From Nocardioides rubriscoriae (GTDB taxonomy: Bacteria; Actinomycetota; Actinomycetes; Propionibacteriales; Nocardioidaceae): a DNA stretch of 64,000 nucleotides. The notes beneath the pieces are model-generated. The model worked only from the letters and a program-made list of their open reading frames with translations, did not search any database and was not told where the DNA came from. The position numbers and the translations under genes are program-made. Position 1 is the stretch's first letter, and each line of letters starts with the position of its first letter. The DNA lies in contig NZ_VIYJ01000013.1 in NCBI RefSeq assembly GCF_008087085.1, forward strand, positions 1 through 64,000, read 5' to 3'. Shown here piece after piece: positions 41,007 through 49,694 of this stretch.

Positions 41007-41040
41007 CCCCCGTGACCCCCGTGACCCCCGTGAGGCCTGC

Positions 41041-42135
41041 GTGAGCGAGGCCCGGGCCTGGGGGTGGGTCGCCTCGCTGCGCGACGGCGGTACGACGCCG
41101 TGGTCGGCCTGGGCGACCGAGGCCGACCGGACCGGTCGGCTGCTACCCGGCGCCCAGCAGCTCGAGGTCCTGCGCCGCGTCAACCTCGCCGCCGCGGCCG
41201 CCGGACGCCGCGCCGACCCGACGCTGGTCGAGCGGGTGCTCACCGCGAGCGCACCGGGCCGCGGCCGTCCCGACCTCGAGCTGCGCGGAGCCGTGCCGCC
41301 CGCGGCCTACGGACCGCCGCCGGTCGACCCGGCCGAGCTGCCCGCCGACGAGCTGCTCCGGGTCGCCACCAACCTGCTCGCCGAGGACCTCGTGGCCACC
41401 GGCGTCCCGCCGCTGCCCCGGCCGCGGTGGCGACGCCCGGGGCCGTCGTACCGCGTCGCCGGCACGCCGTGGCCGGCCGAGGCCGTGCGCGAGGAGATGC
41501 TGCGGCGCGGCCGACCGCCCGGGCCGCGCCCGGGCGTCGTGGCCGTGCTGGGCCACGACGTCGCGACCATGACCGAGCTCGCCTACGTCGCACGGGCCTT
41601 CGCCGAGGGCGGACCGTCCTGGGCCGACTGGGTGCGCCACGCCGCCGCCGGGCCGCGACCGGCCCCGCGCGCGGACCTGGTGGCGATGGCCCGCGCGTGG
41701 GGCGAGCGGGTCGGGCCGGGGCGGGTCACCGTCGTCCTCGACCACGCGGGGCTGCCGCGGCTGCTCGGCACCCGCCGCGCCCTGTCCGAGCCGGTGGTGC
41801 CGTCGGCCGACGTGACCGACCTGGCCCGCCGTACCTCCGAGCCGCTGGGCCTGCTCGTGCTGCCCGACGCGCAGTCCGCGCTGCTGCGCCGCACCCTGCT
41901 GCCCCGCGTCGCCGACCGGCCCGGCCCGCCGCTGCGCCTCGACGAGGCCGGTCTCGCGTGGGCCCGCGAGACCGGCGACCGGGTCCGCCGCGAGGTCGAG
42001 GCCGCTGACTACGCTGTCGTCGGCAACCCCGAACGGCTGGTCCCGACCCGGGGCCCGGACGAGGTCGGCACGGGCCCCGACGACGACCGGGTGCTCGCGC
42101 TGGCGATCGACCTGCTGGTGGAGGGACCCCGATGA
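41041..42135 (+). CDS. Unknown protein in sulfotransferase cluster (364 aa)
   Basis: A 364-residue Arg/Pro/Ala-rich soluble protein between two sulfotransferase-like genes. It lacks their PAPS loop. Visible segments are VRRVNLAAAAAGRRADPTLV-like helices near the start, PRPGVVAVLGHDVATMTELA, and GPGRVTVVLDHAGLPRLLGT in the middle; the end reads ALAIDLLVEGPR. Its stop overlaps the ATG of the next sulfotransferase (ATGA), so it is made with it. It might be a degenerate sulfotransferase or a partner protein; I do not recognise a family. Confidence 0.65.
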   Translation: MSEARAWGWVASLRDGGTTPWSAWATEADRTGRLLPGAQQLEVLRRVNLAAAAAGRRADPTLVERVLTASAPGRGRPDLELRGAVPPAAYGPPPVDPAELPADELLRVATNLLAEDLVATGVPPLPRPRWRRPGPSYRVAGTPWPAEAVREEMLRRGRPPGPRPGVVAVLGHDVATMTELAYVARAFAEGGPSWADWVRHAAAGPRPAPRADLVAMARAWGERVGPGRVTVVLDHAGLPRLLGTRRALSEPVVPSADVTDLARRTSEPLGLLVLPDAQSALLRRTLLPRVADRPGPPLRLDEAGLAWARETGDRVRREVEAADYAVVGNPERLVPTRGPDEVGTGPDDDRVLALAIDLLVEGPR

Positions 42136-43406
42136 CGGAGGGACGAGCGGTGGGCACCAGGAAGATCATCCTGCACGTCGGCACCCCCAAGACCGGCACG
42201 TCGTACGCGCAGGACGTGCTCTTCCGCAACCGGGTCCGGCTCGGGCTGCACGGCATCCTCTACCCCGCCGACCGCTTCGACGCCCACTTCCTCGCCGCGC
42301 TCGACCTGATGCGGCTGCGCTGGGGCGGGCTGGAGGAGGAGGCGATCGGCCAGTGGGACCGCCTCGCCGAGCAGGTACGCCGCCACCCCGGCACCTCGAT
42401 CATCAGCCACGAGATCCTCGCGACCGCGTCGCGCTCGCAGGTCGGCCGTGCGCTGGAGTCGCTGGGCCACGGCAGCGGCGGGCCCGACGAGCCCGAGGTC
42501 CACGTGGTGCTCTCGGTGCGCGACCTGACCCGCCAGATCCCCGCCGAGTGGCAGGAGAACGTCAAGCACCGGCGCAGCTTCCGCTACTCCCGCTTCCTGG
42601 AGCTGATCCGCGACCCGGAGCGCTCGACCCGGCTCGCGTCGTGGTTCTGGGGGGTCCAGGAGATCCCGTCGATCCTCGACCGCTGGGCCCACGACCTGCC
42701 GCCCGAGCGGGTGCACCTGGTCACGGTGCCGCCGTCCGGGGGTGCGCCCGAGGTTCTCTGGCAGCGCTTCGCCGAGGCCTTCGACCTGCGGGGCCTCGAC
42801 CTCGACCTCGAGACCGGGCGCAGCAACCCGTCGCTCGGCGTCCCCGAGATCGCCCTGCTGCGCCGGGTCAACCGCGCGGTCAACAAGCAGATCCCCCCCG
42901 ACCACTACCGCCCCCTGGTGCGCGAGCTGCTGGCCCACCAGACGCTCTCCCAGCGTCGTACGACGCCGCGCCTGGGCCTGCCGCCCGCGCTGCGGCAGTG
43001 GGTGGGCGACCTGGAGCGGTCGTGGGTCGACGAGATCACGACCCGCGGCTACCACGTGATCGGTGACGTCGGCGAGCTGGTCGGCAGCCCGCAGATGGAG
43101 GGCACCGAGGCCGAGAAGGCCGCGACGCCGTGGGCCGACCCCGACCGGCCGCGCGAGCGCGCCGTGGCCCGGGCCGCCGTCGCCGCGATCGCGGCGCTGC
43201 TGGTCGACAACGCCCGGATGCGCGAGGAGGAGGCCCGGCTGCGTGCCGAGCTGCACGAGACCCAGCTCGCGCTCGAGCGCGCCTACCTGCGCCCGACCTA
43301 CCGCGCCCGCGCGAAGGTCGTGCGACGCCTCGAGTCCGAGCCCGCCGGGCGCGCGGTGATGAAGGGCTACCGCAGGTTGCGCGGCAGGAGCTCGCGCTCG
43401 GCGTAG
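42132..43406 (+). CDS. Sulfotransferase-like protein 3
   Basis: A 424-residue member of the same paralogue group. The PAPS loop is IILHVGTPKTGTSYAQDVLF, then GTSIISHEILATASRSQVGR and VHVVLSVRDLTRQIPAEWQE, with NPSLGVPEIALLRRVNRAVN downstream. A C-terminal extension (about 345-424) is helical and basic (NARMREEEARLRAELHETQL). ATG 42132 overlaps the previous stop and has GGAGGG upstream. GTG 42150 with its own GGAGG would give an N-terminus closer to the paralogues. The 3' end overlaps the convergent EcsC gene by 40 nt. Confidence 0.82.
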   Translation: MTEGRAVGTRKIILHVGTPKTGTSYAQDVLFRNRVRLGLHGILYPADRFDAHFLAALDLMRLRWGGLEEEAIGQWDRLAEQVRRHPGTSIISHEILATASRSQVGRALESLGHGSGGPDEPEVHVVLSVRDLTRQIPAEWQENVKHRRSFRYSRFLELIRDPERSTRLASWFWGVQEIPSILDRWAHDLPPERVHLVTVPPSGGAPEVLWQRFAEAFDLRGLDLDLETGRSNPSLGVPEIALLRRVNRAVNKQIPPDHYRPLVRELLAHQTLSQRRTTPRLGLPPALRQWVGDLERSWVDEITTRGYHVIGDVGELVGSPQMEGTEAEKAATPWADPDRPRERAVARAAVAAIAALLVDNARMREEEARLRAELHETQLALERAYLRPTYRARAKVVRRLESEPAGRAVMKGYRRLRGRSSRSA

Positions 43407-44059
43407 CTGCCGATCTTGTAGGTCGCCCACCCGTCGGCGGTCATGCCGACGACCCCGCCCAGCCCGGGCACGCGGCGTCCGACCGTGGTGGCCAGCCGGC
43501 GTCCGGTGACCCGGGCCACCAGGTCGCGCGCCACCTCGGCCGAGACCACCGCGTCGATGCGCGCGTCGTGGACCGGCGCGGTGGCCAGCGCCATCGGTGG
43601 GGCCGGGATCGTGCCCTTGGCGACCAGCCGGTCGACGGTCTCCTCGCCCAGCACCGTCACCAGCACCGCGTTGTGGGTGCGCGGGTCGTCCAGGTCGTAG
43701 CCGCGCAGCTGGGCCACCCCGGCGACCATCCGGCACTGCACCAGCGCGGTGCCCAGGAGGTTGGCGGGCAGCGCGACCGCGAGGGTCATCACCCCGCCGA
43801 GGTTGGTGGCGAACCCCGACACGCCGGCGTAGCGGATGTGCTGGTCGACGACGTCCTTGACGGCCTTCTCGACGCGGCCGTCGCGCTCTCGGAGGTGGTG
43901 GGCGACGGTGTCGCGGATCGGCGGCAGCGGCCCGACCCCCGCGATCGCCCGGTCCAGCGCCTCCCGCACGAACGACGAGCTCAGGCCCGGGGCGAGGTCG
44001 GTGAGACGGGGGGCGAGCTGCCGGCCGATCTGGTGGCCGACGTTGCGGGTCACTCCCAT
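43367..44059 (-). CDS. EcsC-family protein
   Basis: A 230-residue EcsC-domain protein, a family named from a Bacillus gene next to an ABC transporter, of unknown biochemical role. Family-like segments are GGVMTLAVALPANLLGTALV then QCRMVAGVAQLRGYDLDDPR and THNAVLVTVLG, with a basic C-terminus. One hydrophobic region (about 92-112) may associate with membrane. The start ATG 44059 is divergent from aat. The overlap with the convergent sulfotransferase gene is unusual but both frames look genuine. Confidence 0.85.
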   Translation of the reverse strand: MGVTRNVGHQIGRQLAPRLTDLAPGLSSSFVREALDRAIAGVGPLPPIRDTVAHHLRERDGRVEKAVKDVVDQHIRYAGVSGFATNLGGVMTLAVALPANLLGTALVQCRMVAGVAQLRGYDLDDPRTHNAVLVTVLGEETVDRLVAKGTIPAPPMALATAPVHDARIDAVVSAEVARDLVARVTGRRLATTVGRRVPGLGGVVGMTADGWATYKIGSYAERELLPRNLR

Positions 44060-44124
44060 GCCGGAATGGTAGGCGGCGCCACCTCACGCCCGGGCCGTGG
44101 TGCCGCGGCGGTACGGTCGGGCGC

Positions 44125-44817
44125 ATGCCCGTCGAGCCACCGCCGTCGCGCTGGCGCTTCGAGGGCGACTCCGGGCCGCGCGCCGACCCCGAGGACGACC
44201 TGGTGGCGATGGGCGCCGACCTCGAGCCGGGCACCGTGCTCGCGGCGTACCGTCACGGGCTGTTCCCGATGCCGGTCGGCGCGCCCGCGCGCAGCCGCGG
44301 CGAGCCCATGGGGTGGTGGTCCCCCGTACGCCGCGGGGTGCTGCCGCTCGACTCCTTGGTCGTCTCGCGCTCCCTGCGTCGCTCGTGCCGCGACTTCGAG
44401 GTGCGCGTCGACACCGCCTTCGCCGAGGTGCTCGACGCCTGCGCCGACCCCCGGCGGCCGCACGGCTGGATCGACGCGTCGATCACCGAGGCCTACACCC
44501 GGCTGCACCACCTCGGCTGGGCCCACTCCGTCGAGACCTGGCGGGGCGACCGGCTCGTCGGCGGTCTCTACGGGATCGCCATCGGCGGGCTCTTCGCCGG
44601 GGAGTCGATGTTCCACCGGGTCACCGACGCCTCCAAGGCGGCGCTGGTCGGGCTGGTCGAGCTGCTCACCGACGAGCACGCGGCCGACCGGTTGATCGAC
44701 GTGCAGTGGGCTACGCCGCACCTCGCGTCGCTGGGCGTGCAGGAGACCACCCGCGACGCCTACCTGGCCCGGCTGCCCGGCGTCCTCGCCGTGCCGCTGC
44801 CCCGCCCGTGGCGATGA
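44125..44817 (+). CDS. aat: Leucyl/phenylalanyl-tRNA--protein transferase
   Basis: A 230-residue aminoacyl-tRNA-protein transferase that adds Leu or Phe to proteins with N-terminal Arg or Lys, tagging them for ClpS/ClpAP-type degradation. Family segments are DLVAMGADLEPGTVLAAYRH and GLFPMPVG, WWSPVRRGVLPLDSLVVSRS, PHGWIDASITEAYTRLHHLG, and VGGLYGIAIGGLFAGESMFH. The length is typical. ATG 44125 starts directly before the conserved N-terminal region. It is followed 35 bp later by a lipoprotein gene on the same strand. Confidence 0.95.
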   Translation: MPVEPPPSRWRFEGDSGPRADPEDDLVAMGADLEPGTVLAAYRHGLFPMPVGAPARSRGEPMGWWSPVRRGVLPLDSLVVSRSLRRSCRDFEVRVDTAFAEVLDACADPRRPHGWIDASITEAYTRLHHLGWAHSVETWRGDRLVGGLYGIAIGGLFAGESMFHRVTDASKAALVGLVELLTDEHAADRLIDVQWATPHLASLGVQETTRDAYLARLPGVLAVPLPRPWR

Positions 44818-44851
44818 GGTTGACGTGCGCGTGAGCGGGCAGGGTGGGGCC

Positions 44852-45298
44852 ATGACCAAGACCAAGAACCTGCTGACCCGCCGCCTCTGCGCGGTCGCGG
44901 TCCCCGCCCTCCTCGCCGTGTCGCTGACCGCCTGCGGCGGCGGCTCGGACGCGCCCGACGACGCCTCCAAGGAGGACTTCTGCAAGGCCTACCAGGCCGA
45001 GCCGGAGTTCGACGACGCGCTCAACGACGCCTCGCCCGAGGAGCAGGCCAAGGCGATCAAGGACGCCGTGACCAAGCTGGCCGACGACTTCGAGAAGGTC
45101 GGCACCCCCAAGGACATCCCGGACGACGCCCGCGAGGGCTTCGAGATCAGCCTGGAGTCGGCGCGCGACCTCGACACCGGTGACATCCAGAAGGCCATCG
45201 AGGACAAGAACGGCGACTTCTTCGACAACCTCGTCACCGGCGACGACCAGAAGAAGACCAAGGCCTTCGACGACTGGGCCAGCGACTACTGCGGCTGA
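44852..45298 (+). CDS. Small lipoprotein (148 aa)
   Basis: An exported lipoprotein with a signal peptide (TRRLCAVAVPALLAVSLTAC) whose lipobox LTAC gives a lipidated cysteine near residue 27. The mature part is highly acidic and Lys/Asp-rich (DDASKEDFCKAYQAEPEFDD), with an early and a late cysteine (EDFCKAY, SDYCG) that may form a disulfide. This layout is common among actinobacterial surface lipoproteins of unknown role. ATG 44852 follows GGGTGGGG; an upstream GTG would add ten residues before the signal peptide. Confidence 0.8.
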   Translation: MTKTKNLLTRRLCAVAVPALLAVSLTACGGGSDAPDDASKEDFCKAYQAEPEFDDALNDASPEEQAKAIKDAVTKLADDFEKVGTPKDIPDDAREGFEISLESARDLDTGDIQKAIEDKNGDFFDNLVTGDDQKKTKAFDDWASDYCG

Positions 45299-45325
45299 GC
45301 CGATCTGGCCGACCCAGCAGCCGCC

Positions 45326-45658
45326 CTAGACGACCTGGGGAGGGGCGCCGGTCTCGCTGACCATCGCGCGACCGGCGCCGTGCCACTCCAGCATCCCGCC
45401 GTCGAGGTTGACCACGTCGTAGCCCTGCTGGGCCAGCCACGCCACGGCCTGCCCCGAGCGCCCGCCGACCTTGCACACCACGAGGGTCTGGCCGTCGCCG
45501 ACCTCGGCCAGCCGCTCGGACAGCTCGCCGAGCGGGACGTGCAGGGCGCCCTCGATGTGCCCGGCGTCCCACTCGAACTGCTCGCGGACGTCGAGGACCG
45601 TCAGCTCCTCGGGCAGGGGGTAGGGCACGCCGGACACGGCGACGGTGGGAACGCTCAT
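45326..45658 (-). CDS. Single-domain rhodanese
   Basis: A 110-residue rhodanese domain for persulfide or sulfur transfer. LTVLDVREQFEWDAGHIEGA holds the CH2A-type 'D(v)R...f..GHI.gA' motif, and LVVCKVGGRSGQAVAWL carries the catalytic Cys with its six-residue loop CKVGGRS. LDGGMLEWHGAGRAM closes the fold. ATG 45658 overlaps the stop of the DUF4396 gene by 4 nt, so the two form an operon. Rhodaneses in copper or sulfur-stress operons handle persulfides, which fits the CsoR-type operator upstream. Confidence 0.92.
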   Translation of the reverse strand: MSVPTVAVSGVPYPLPEELTVLDVREQFEWDAGHIEGALHVPLGELSERLAEVGDGQTLVVCKVGGRSGQAVAWLAQQGYDVVNLDGGMLEWHGAGRAMVSETGAPPQVV

Positions 45659-46311
45659 GGGGCACTGCCTACCACGAGCGCGTGCGACGAGCCGGCGTCC
45701 GTCCCGCTCCCGAGGTCATCGGCCACCGAGACGACGAGCCCGCCCACCATGAACGCGACGATCGCGGTGACCAGGGTGCCCGTCGCGATCGACGGGATCC
45801 ACCGCCGTACGCCGGTCGGCTCGGCCGCCGCACCGTGGTAGCCGTGGGTCAGGGCGTGGCCCTTGCCTCGCGCCAGCAGGAAGCGGTTGACGGGGTAGGC
45901 GGCGAGGAACGCCACGCCGAGGGCGATCATCATGCCGATCCAGAACGTCGGGTTGACCAGGCCGGCGTTCATCGCGCCGGGGATGGCGGCCATCACGGCG
46001 TTGTCGGCGACCTCCATCGTGGCGATGGACAGCGTGTCGGCCGCCAGCACGACCCCGAGAGCCGTCGCCACCGAGAGGCCCGCGCGCAGCAGCGGCAGCG
46101 TGGACAGGGAGTAGCCGAACACGAAGGCCAGGCCGATCGACAGCGCGATGGTCCAGCCGTTGCCGAGTCCGGCGGCGGTGCCGATCATCAGGCCGGCGAT
46201 CTCGCCGATCGCGCAGCCCGTCAGGCAGTGCAGCGTGGCGCTGAGCGCCATCGCACTGCCGCCGGTCGCGCCGTGGTGGTCATGATGTGCGTGCTGCGTG
46301 GTGTCGGTCAT
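45655..46311 (-). CDS. DUF4396 membrane protein, His-rich N-terminus
   Basis: A 218-residue integral membrane protein of the DUF4396 family with about five to six helices. The N-terminus is a probable metal-binding stretch, HAHHDHHG, followed by the first helix with two cysteines (TLHCLTGCAIGEIAGLMIG). NPTFWIGMMIALGVAFLAAY and then PVNRFLLARGKGH match the family, and 'GyhG' follows. A CsoR-like operator lies 45-59 bp upstream. With the rhodanese it forms a two-gene operon. A role in copper or related metal handling is inferred from His residues, family context and operator. Confidence 0.85.
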   Translation of the reverse strand: MTDTTQHAHHDHHGATGGSAMALSATLHCLTGCAIGEIAGLMIGTAAGLGNGWTIALSIGLAFVFGYSLSTLPLLRAGLSVATALGVVLAADTLSIATMEVADNAVMAAIPGAMNAGLVNPTFWIGMMIALGVAFLAAYPVNRFLLARGKGHALTHGYHGAAAEPTGVRRWIPSIATGTLVTAIVAFMVGGLVVSVADDLGSGTDAGSSHALVVGSAP

Positions 46312-46355
46312 GGGAAGGCTCCGGGCTGAGGGACGGTGTCGTCCCGCATAATGAG

Positions 46356-46370
46356 TACCCCATAGGGGTA
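46356..46370. promoter_or_regulatory. CsoR-type operator TACCCC-ATA-GGGGTA
   Basis: Perfect 6-bp-arm inverted repeat within AGTACCCCATAGGGGTATAT, matching the G/C-tract palindromes bound by CsoR/RcnR-family metal or persulfide sensors. It is placed between the divergent DUF4396 operon and the thioredoxin-like gene and could control both. No csoR gene lies in this window. Confidence 0.65.
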
Positions 46371-46438
46371 TATTCCCGAGCGGTGGGACCTGGAGCGCCT
46401 CAACCCACCTCTGGCCCCCTGACGATGCGGAGCGACCT

Positions 46439-46744
46439 ATGAAGGCTCAACTGTTCGTGGTCCGCGACTGCCCGAACCAGGCGCCTGCCGCCGTCCTGTT
46501 CCGACGCGCACTCGACGCGGCGGGAAGGCCTGACACTGTCGTGGAGACGGTCGTGGTGACCACGGAGAGGGATGCGGCCCGGTTCGGGTTCGCCGGGTCG
46601 CCGTCGTACTTCGTGGACGGTCGCGACCTGTTCAGCGGGCGACCGACCGGGTTGGCTTGCCGGGTCTACCCCACCAGCACCGGGCTGCGTGGCGTCCCCG
46701 ACGCGAGCGCCGTGGTCGAGGCCTTGAGGGCAATGACTCGTTGA
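46439..46744 (+). CDS. Thioredoxin-fold protein (alkylmercury-lyase-associated type)
   Basis: A 101-residue thioredoxin-like protein. It opens MKAQLFVVRDCPNQAPAAVL, where a single N-terminal cysteine replaces CxxC. FGFAGSPSYFVDGRDLFSG carries the cis-Pro loop ('G.Ps..vdG.d'), and GLACRVYPTSTGLRGVPDAS provides a second cysteine. This pattern is found in small actinobacterial proteins annotated as thioredoxin or alkylmercury-lyase-related and often encoded in metal-resistance clusters. It may deliver reducing power or bind a metal. It is divergent from the DUF4396 operon, sharing the CsoR-like site. Confidence 0.75.
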   Translation: MKAQLFVVRDCPNQAPAAVLFRRALDAAGRPDTVVETVVVTTERDAARFGFAGSPSYFVDGRDLFSGRPTGLACRVYPTSTGLRGVPDASAVVEALRAMTR

Positions 46745-46794
46745 GCGCGCCACGGGACGCGTGCCACGCCGGGATCTCGGATTCCTGCCGGACG

Positions 46795-46940
46795 GGCTGG
46801 AGGTGGAAGACCGATGTCGAGGACGGCGCAAAGCCCGGGCTCACCCGCGAGCAGTCGATGGAGAACTGCGAGCTGCGCAAGAGGCTGCGGTTCCTTGAGC
46901 TGGAGAAAGCGGTCGTGTGCCGCCGGAGCGCGCATGGCTT
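46795..46940 (+). pseudogene. IS3-family transposase OrfA remnant
   Basis: The plus frame reads VEDGAKPGLTREQSMENCEL then RKRLRFLELEKAVVCRR, close to the 'vddG..pG.ts.e..el..Lrkr.r.LeqEneiLrrA' leucine-zipper end of IS3-family OrfA. The N-terminal HTH is missing, and after about 46930 the similarity stops, so it is a fragment. It fills most of the 351-bp gap 46745-47095, where no intact gene is seen, and marks past transposition inside the metal-related island. Confidence 0.55.
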
Positions 46941-47095
46941 CCCTGTGTGCAGTTCGAGACCGCCGCCCGCGCCGACCACGAACACGAAACACATGCCTGA
47001 CACGCACGGCCACGCCGCCCCCAGATCCGGTCCTACGGCACAGCGGCGGGACATGCCGCCCAGCTGATCGGCGGCGCTCCGGTAACCTCAGATCC

Positions 47096-47593
<498 letters not shown>

Positions 47594-47789
47594 CAGGTCG
47601 CTCAGGACTCCTCCCCTGAGCCCGTGATCTCGCGGTGTTGCGCCGAGCCCACCGCCAACCAGCGCACCGCCTGGTGCGCTCGTCCCAGACGTCGCCCGGT
47701 CGAATCACGCCCGCCAGCAGCGTCCACGCTGTTGGGCAACACGCGTGCGTCGACAGGGCCAACCACTCCGCAAAGGACCAAACGCCACC

Positions 47790-48497
47790 ATGAACATGAG
47801 CATGGGTTCCGCAATCCCCGGCTGGCTCACCCCCGTCGCCTGGACCTACATCACCCTCGCCCTCATTGCGACCGCCGTCATCGCGGCCGACATCTATCTG
47901 GGACGACGGCGCCACCCCGACACCGCCTCCGAACTGGTGTGGATCACCACCGGGCTCTATCTCGGCCCGTTCGCCATCCCCGTCTACGTGAGTCGAGGAC
48001 GCACAAGCGTCAGTACGGGCAGCACGGTCACCGCCACCCACACGACCGCTCACACCGACGCCGACAAGACCGACGCCGCGGTCGTTGCGGTACTGCCCGG
48101 CGGGGGCGCATCAGCAGTCGCGCACCTCGTCGCCGTCCCCTTCGTTGCTGCCATCGGCTGGACCATCGCTGGCATGGCGATGTGGCCCATGATCTTTGTC
48201 ATCGCCGTGCTGGTCACCGTGATGCTCTTCGTCCACGAGCGCCTCGCCGGCCGCTCGGCAGGCCGCACCCGGCTCACCGCTGGAGCCGCTGTGTTCGCCG
48301 CCGTCGCCACCGTCGCGGCCTTCGACATCGGCATGGTCGGGTGGATGCTCCTGCTGTACGTCAACGACGCCATGCCCGAGGTCAGCGACGCCACGTTCTG
48401 GTTCCTCATGCAGGTCGGTGTCCTGGTCGGCCTCGCCACGGGTTACCCGGCGGTGAAGTGGCTCCTGAGCCGCAACCAGTCCGTCGTCCCGGCCTGA
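47790..48497 (+). CDS. DUF4396 membrane protein, long form with Met-rich start
   Basis: A 235-residue second DUF4396 protein. It starts MNMSMGSAIPGWLTPVAWTY, with helices ITLALIATAVIAADIYLGRR and ELVWITTGLYLGPFAIPVYV. A Ser/Thr/His loop with THTTAHTDADK then separates these from the DUF4396 core (AVAHLVAVPFVAAIGWTIAG, then FWFLMQVGVLVGLATGYPAV). This longer form has about seven helices, unlike the 218-residue paralogue at 45655. The Met and His residues fit the metal-related context. ATG 47790 is the first of two close Met codons. The stop lies in a 14-bp tandem repeat. Confidence 0.82.
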   Translation: MNMSMGSAIPGWLTPVAWTYITLALIATAVIAADIYLGRRRHPDTASELVWITTGLYLGPFAIPVYVSRGRTSVSTGSTVTATHTTAHTDADKTDAAVVAVLPGGGASAVAHLVAVPFVAAIGWTIAGMAMWPMIFVIAVLVTVMLFVHERLAGRSAGRTRLTAGAAVFAAVATVAAFDIGMVGWMLLLYVNDAMPEVSDATFWFLMQVGVLVGLATGYPAVKWLLSRNQSVVPA

Positions 48498-48539
48498 CAT
48501 CACCGGCCTGACATCACCGGCCTGACATCACCGGCCTGA
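48490..48539 (+). repeat. 14-bp tandem repeat CGGCCTGACATCAC (x3.6)
   Basis: Three full units (48490-48503, 48504-48517, 48518-48531) and a partial one; the first contains the stop of the long DUF4396 gene. Each unit carries TGA, so read-through in any copy still meets a stop in that frame. Confidence 0.85.
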
Positions 48540-48552
48540 ACGAGCAGGCCCG

Positions 48553-48597
48553 CCTGGTGCGCTGCCGCTGCTCAACCCGCCATGGCAGCGCACCAGG
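48553..48597. terminator. 14-bp perfect hairpin after the DUF4396 gene
   Basis: CCTGGTGCGCTGCC (48553-48566) pairs perfectly with GGCAGCGCACCAGG (48584-48597), loop 17 nt. Position downstream of the metal-related genes suggests a terminator, although there is no T-run. The rest of the gap to 48766 contains a direct repeat TCAACCAGRGTGAC (about 48671 and 48738) and nothing else recognised. Confidence 0.5.
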
Positions 48598-48766
48598 ACG
48601 ACGGTCCAGGAGAACCAGACGGGTAGGGCCCCGCGGCTCACCTCACGTGGTTATCTCGCGAAAGCGGTGTTCAACCAGAGTGACCAAGCCGCTGACCAGG
48701 GCGAACCACAGCACGCGCGCAGATCTAGTGACGATGCTCAACCAGGGTGACTGGCCACCACCTCAG

Positions 48767-49636
48767 TCACTTGAGCAGCTTGGACATCCTGCGATCGGCC
48801 AAGGGCTTGCCGCCGGTCTGGCAGGTCGGGCAGTACTGCAGGCTCGAGTCGGCGAACGACACCTCGCGCACGGTGTCGCCGCAGACCGGGCAGGCCTTGC
48901 CGGTCTGGCCGTGCACGGCCAGGTTGCTCTTCTTCTCGCCCTTGAGCTCGCTGGCCGCGAGACCGCGGGAGCGGTCGACGGCGTCACCGACGGTGGTGCG
49001 GATCGCGGCGTGGAGCATCTCGACCTGGCCGGCCTCGACGATCGCGCTGGCCGGCCGGTAGGGCGACATCTTCGCGGTGTGCAGGATCTCGTCGGAGTAG
49101 GCGTTGCCGATGCCGGCGATGGTGCCCTGGTGGCGCAGCACGCCCTTGATCTGCTTGCGGCCCTCGCGCTCCAGGATCGCGCGCAGGACGTCGGGGGTGA
49201 AGTCGTCGGTGAGCGGGTCGGGGCCCAGGCTGGCGATGCCGGGCACCTCGAGCGGGTCGCGGACGACGTACATCGCCAGCGACTTCTTGGTGCCGGCCTC
49301 GGTGACGTCGAGGCCGCTGTCGTCGTCGAGCACGATGCGCACCGCCAGGCCGCTCTTGCTGCTGGGGCGCGGCGGCAGCGCCGGCACCTCGTCCTTCCAG
49401 CGCACCCAGCCGGCCCGCGCGAGGTGGAAGATGACGTGGAGGCCCGAGGCCTCGATGTCGAGGAACTTGCCGTGGCGCGTCACGTCGTCGACCAGCAGGC
49501 CGCTGAGCGCGGAGACCGGCGGGTCGTAGGTCTTCAGCGCGCTGAACGCCGCCAGGTGGACCGCCGCGATCGCGTGACCGTCGAGGCGGCCGCGCAGGTC
49601 GAGGGCCAACGCTTCGACCTCGGGCAGCTCGGGCAT
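48767..49636 (-). CDS. Fpg/Nei-family DNA glycosylase
   Basis: A 289-residue base-excision repair glycosylase/AP lyase. The mature N-terminus is PELPEVEALALDLRGRLDGH, with catalytic Pro2 and Glu3 exposed after Met removal; the conserved H2TH region includes KQIKGVLRHQGTIAGIGNAY then SDEILHTAKMSP. The zinc finger is intact (CPVCGDTVREV...YCPTC). KGVLRHQG in place of 'LmDQ..vaGiGNiy' fits the actinobacterial Nei/Fpg-like subgroup. ATG 49636 is fixed by the need for MPELPE. A fully active enzyme is expected. Confidence 0.93.
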   Translation of the reverse strand: MPELPEVEALALDLRGRLDGHAIAAVHLAAFSALKTYDPPVSALSGLLVDDVTRHGKFLDIEASGLHVIFHLARAGWVRWKDEVPALPPRPSSKSGLAVRIVLDDDSGLDVTEAGTKKSLAMYVVRDPLEVPGIASLGPDPLTDDFTPDVLRAILEREGRKQIKGVLRHQGTIAGIGNAYSDEILHTAKMSPYRPASAIVEAGQVEMLHAAIRTTVGDAVDRSRGLAASELKGEKKSNLAVHGQTGKACPVCGDTVREVSFADSSLQYCPTCQTGGKPLADRRMSKLLK

Positions 49637-49694
49637 GGCTGCGAGTTTAGGCGTCACGGCTGACAACGGCACCGGCTCGGCGCATCATGGGTTG

